Part shown: positions 61,381 through 64,000 of the stretch, in pieces
How the letters are laid out: the number at the start of each line of letters is the position of its first letter
How positions within the stretch are numbered: position 1 is the stretch's first letter
Assembly: GCA_023078555.1 (NCBI GenBank)
Contig: CM041197.1
Span: 6,283,810-6,347,809 of the forward strand
Direction: 5' to 3'
Source of the DNA: Ulva prolifera
Taxonomy: Eukaryota > Chlorophyta > Ulvophyceae > Ulvales > Ulvaceae
Length of the DNA: 64,000 nt
Translations under genes and position numbers: made by a program
Notes under the pieces: generated by a model
Told to the model about the DNA's origin: nothing
Databases searched by the model: none
What the model saw: only the letters and a program-made list of their open reading frames with translations

Positions 61381-64000
61381 GAGGTCAATAAAAATTATCC
61401 ATCTGACACACATTGGCATGATATGTATGTATACAACATGAAGAAATGAGTGCGGTGTGTAAAGGCCCTCCCATGCATGTCTTCTCCGAAAGTACACAGT
61501 TTTTGAAGATTGTGGTCTACACACCATTTATTATGCACGCGGGCATAGGCTCAATGTTAATCAGTATATCGGACACACATTAACAGGATATTTATGTATA
61601 CAACATGAAGAAATGAGCGCGCCAATGTAAACGTACTCCCATGCCTGCTAGCTTCGAAAGTACACATTTTTTGAAGATCGTGGTCTACACACTAGCAGAA
61701 TTGCACGCGGGCACGAGGTCAATGAACATTATCCATCTGACACACATTGGCATGATATGGTGGTATACAACATGAAGAAATGCTCGCGGTGTGTAAAGGC
61801 CCTCCCATGCATGTCTTCTCCGAAAGTACACAGTTTTTGAAGAACGTGGACTACACGACAGCTAGAATGCAAGCAGGCATGGGCTCAATGTAAATCAGTA
61901 TATCTGACACACAATAACAGGATATTTATGTATACAACATGAAGAAATGAGCGCGCCAGTGTAAACGTACTCCCATGCCTGCCAGCTTCGAAAGTACACA
62001 GTTTTTGAAGATTGTGGTCTACACACCATTTATTATGCACGCGGGCATGGGCTCAATGTTAATCAGTATATCGGACACACATTAACAGGATTTTTATGTA
62101 TACAACATGAAGAAATGAGCGCGCCAATGTAAACGTACTCCCATGCCTGCTAGCTTCGAAAGTACACATTTTTTGAAGATCGTGGTCTACACACTAGCAG
62201 TAATGCACGCGGGCACGAGGTCAATGAAAATTATCCATCTGACACACATTGGCATGATATGTATGTATACAACATGAAGAAATGAGCGCGGTGTGTAAAG
62301 GCCCTCCCATGCATGTCTTCTCCGAAAGTACACAGTTTTTCAAGAACGTGGACTACACAACAGCTAGAATGCAAGCAGGCATGGGCTCAATGTAAATCAG
62401 TATATCTGACACACATTAACATTATATGTATGTATACAACATGTAGAAATGAGTGCGGTGTGTAAAGGCCCTCCCATGCATGTCTTCTCCGAAAGTACAC
62501 AGTTTTTGAAGAACGTGGACTACACAACAGCTAGAATGCAAGCAGGCATGGGCTCAATGTAAATCAGTATATCTGACACACATTAACAGGATATTTATGT
62601 ATACAACATGAAGAAATGAGTGCGCCAATGTAAACGTACTCCCATGCCTGCCAGCTTCGAAAGTACACAGGTTTTGAAGATCGTGGTCTACACACTAGTA
62701 GGAATGCACGCGGGCACGAGGTCAATGAAAATTATCCATCTGACACACATTGGCATGATATGTATGTATACAACATGAAGAAATGAGCGCGGTGTGTAAA
62801 GGCCCTCCCATGCATGTCTTGTCCGAAAGTACACAGTTTTTGAAGATTGTGGTCTACACACCATTTATTATGCACGCGGGCATAGGCTCAATGTTAATCA
62901 GTATATCGGACACACATTAACAGGATATTTATGTATACAACATGAAGAAATGAGCGCGCCAATGTAAACGTACTCCCATGCCTGCTAGCTTCGAAAGTAC
63001 ACATTTTTTGAAGATCGTGGTCTACACACTAGCAGAATTGCACGCGGGCACGAGGTCAATGAACATTATCCATCTGACACACATTGGCGTGATATGGTTG
63101 TATACAACATGAAGAAATGATCGCGGTGTGTAAAGGCCCTCCCATGCATGTCTTCTCCGAAAGTACACAGTTTTTGAAGAACGTGGACTAGCCGACAGCT
63201 AGAATGCAAGCAGGCATGGGCTCAATGTAAATCAGTATATCTGACACACAATAACAGGATATTTATGTATACAACATGAAGAAATGAGCGCGCCAGTGTA
63301 AACGTACTCCCATGCCTGCCAGCTTCGAAAGTACACAGTTTTTGAAGATTGTGGTCTACACACCATTTATTATGCACGCGGGCATGGGCTCAATGTTAAT
63401 CAGTATATCGGACACACATTAACAGGATTTTTATGTATACAACATGGAGAAATGAGCGCGCCAATGTAAACGTACTCCCATGCCTGCTAGCTTCGAAAGT
63501 ACACATTTTTTGAAGATCGTGGTCTACACACTAGCAGGAATGCACGCGGGCACGAGGTCAATGAAAATTATCCATCTGACACACATTGGCATGATATGTA
63601 TGTATACAACATGAAGAAATGAGCGCGGTGTGTAAAGGCCCTCCCATGCATGTCTTCTCCGAAAGTACACAGTTTTTCAAGAACGTGGACTACACAACAG
63701 CTAGAATGCAAGCAGGCATGGGCTCAATGTAAATCAGTATATCTGACACACATTAACATTATATGTATGTATACAACATGTAGAAATGAGTGCGGTGTGT
63801 AAAGGCCCTCCCATGCATGTCTTCTCCGAAAGTACACAGTTTTTGAAGAACGTGGACTACACAACAGCTAGAATGCAAGCAGGCATGGGCTCAATGTAAA
63901 TCAGTATATCTGACACACAATAACAGGATATTTATGTATACAACATGAAGAAATGAGTGCGCCAATGTAAACGTACTCCCATGCCTGCCAGCTTCGAAAG
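61381..64000 (-). repeat. 167-bp satellite array, reverse domain (right of transposon)
   Basis: About 16 monomers of classes A and B continuing in the same orientation as before the insertion and running off the window. Variants such as AGCAGAATTG recur at 61694 and 63031, 1337 bp apart (8 monomers), so HOR structure continues. The array therefore extends beyond this window. Confidence 0.97.

Noticed and set aside
1-64000. Telomeric repeat tract
   Set aside because: No short TTAGGG-like or TTTAGGG-like tandem array was seen, so the satellite cannot be placed next to a chromosome end from this window.

Overview
The window is eukaryotic heterochromatin rather than an ordinary gene region. Three things show this: about 50 kb of one tandem satellite with a 167-bp monomer, a complete Ty3/Gypsy LTR retrotransposon carrying a chromodomain (a chromovirus), and no recognisable host gene. 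I cannot name the species. The base composition is mixed, and nothing host-derived is present that could place it; a protist, alga, fungus or other small-genome lineage all fit.

Layout. Positions 1-3380 are single-copy, non-coding-looking DNA with many short GC-rich hairpins built on the 8-mer TGCGCACC and its complement. At about 3380 the satellite begins abruptly and runs in one orientation to about 38465, roughly 210 monomers. At 38449-38496 there is a single head-to-head polarity switch. From 38491 to 51550 the same satellite runs in the opposite orientation, and after the transposon it continues that way from 61376 to the end of the window. The array has higher-order repeat (HOR) structure: two 4011-bp units (24 monomers) near the left, then a run of 2006-bp units (12 monomers) with 1003-bp sub-periodicity, then a family of 20-, 16- and 15-mer units between 27 and 37 kb. 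The inverted domain has its own units of 14, 13, 11 and 8 monomers.

The retrotransposon occupies 51551-61375 on the minus strand, flanked by a 5-bp target duplication (GGCAC). Reading along the element: 5' LTR (60582-61375), primer-binding site, gag (789 aa), one in-frame TGA, pol (protease, reverse transcriptase, RNase H, a long proline-rich linker, integrase, chromodomain and a cysteine-rich tail), a possible small third ORF, polypurine tract, and 3' LTR (51551-52337). The two LTRs differ by two substitutions and one 7-bp indel, so the insertion is recent. Gag supplies the particle and pol the copying and integration enzymes; the chromodomain offers a plausible reason for landing in satellite heterochromatin.

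The most noteworthy points are the polarity switch with its microduplication, the nested HOR structure (a centromere-like organisation), the same-frame gag-TGA-pol arrangement with no ATG near the pol start and a potential downstream hairpin, the unusual linker in pol with a coincident overlapping ORF, and the hairpin family beside the array edge. Centromere function is inference; nothing in the sequence alone proves it.
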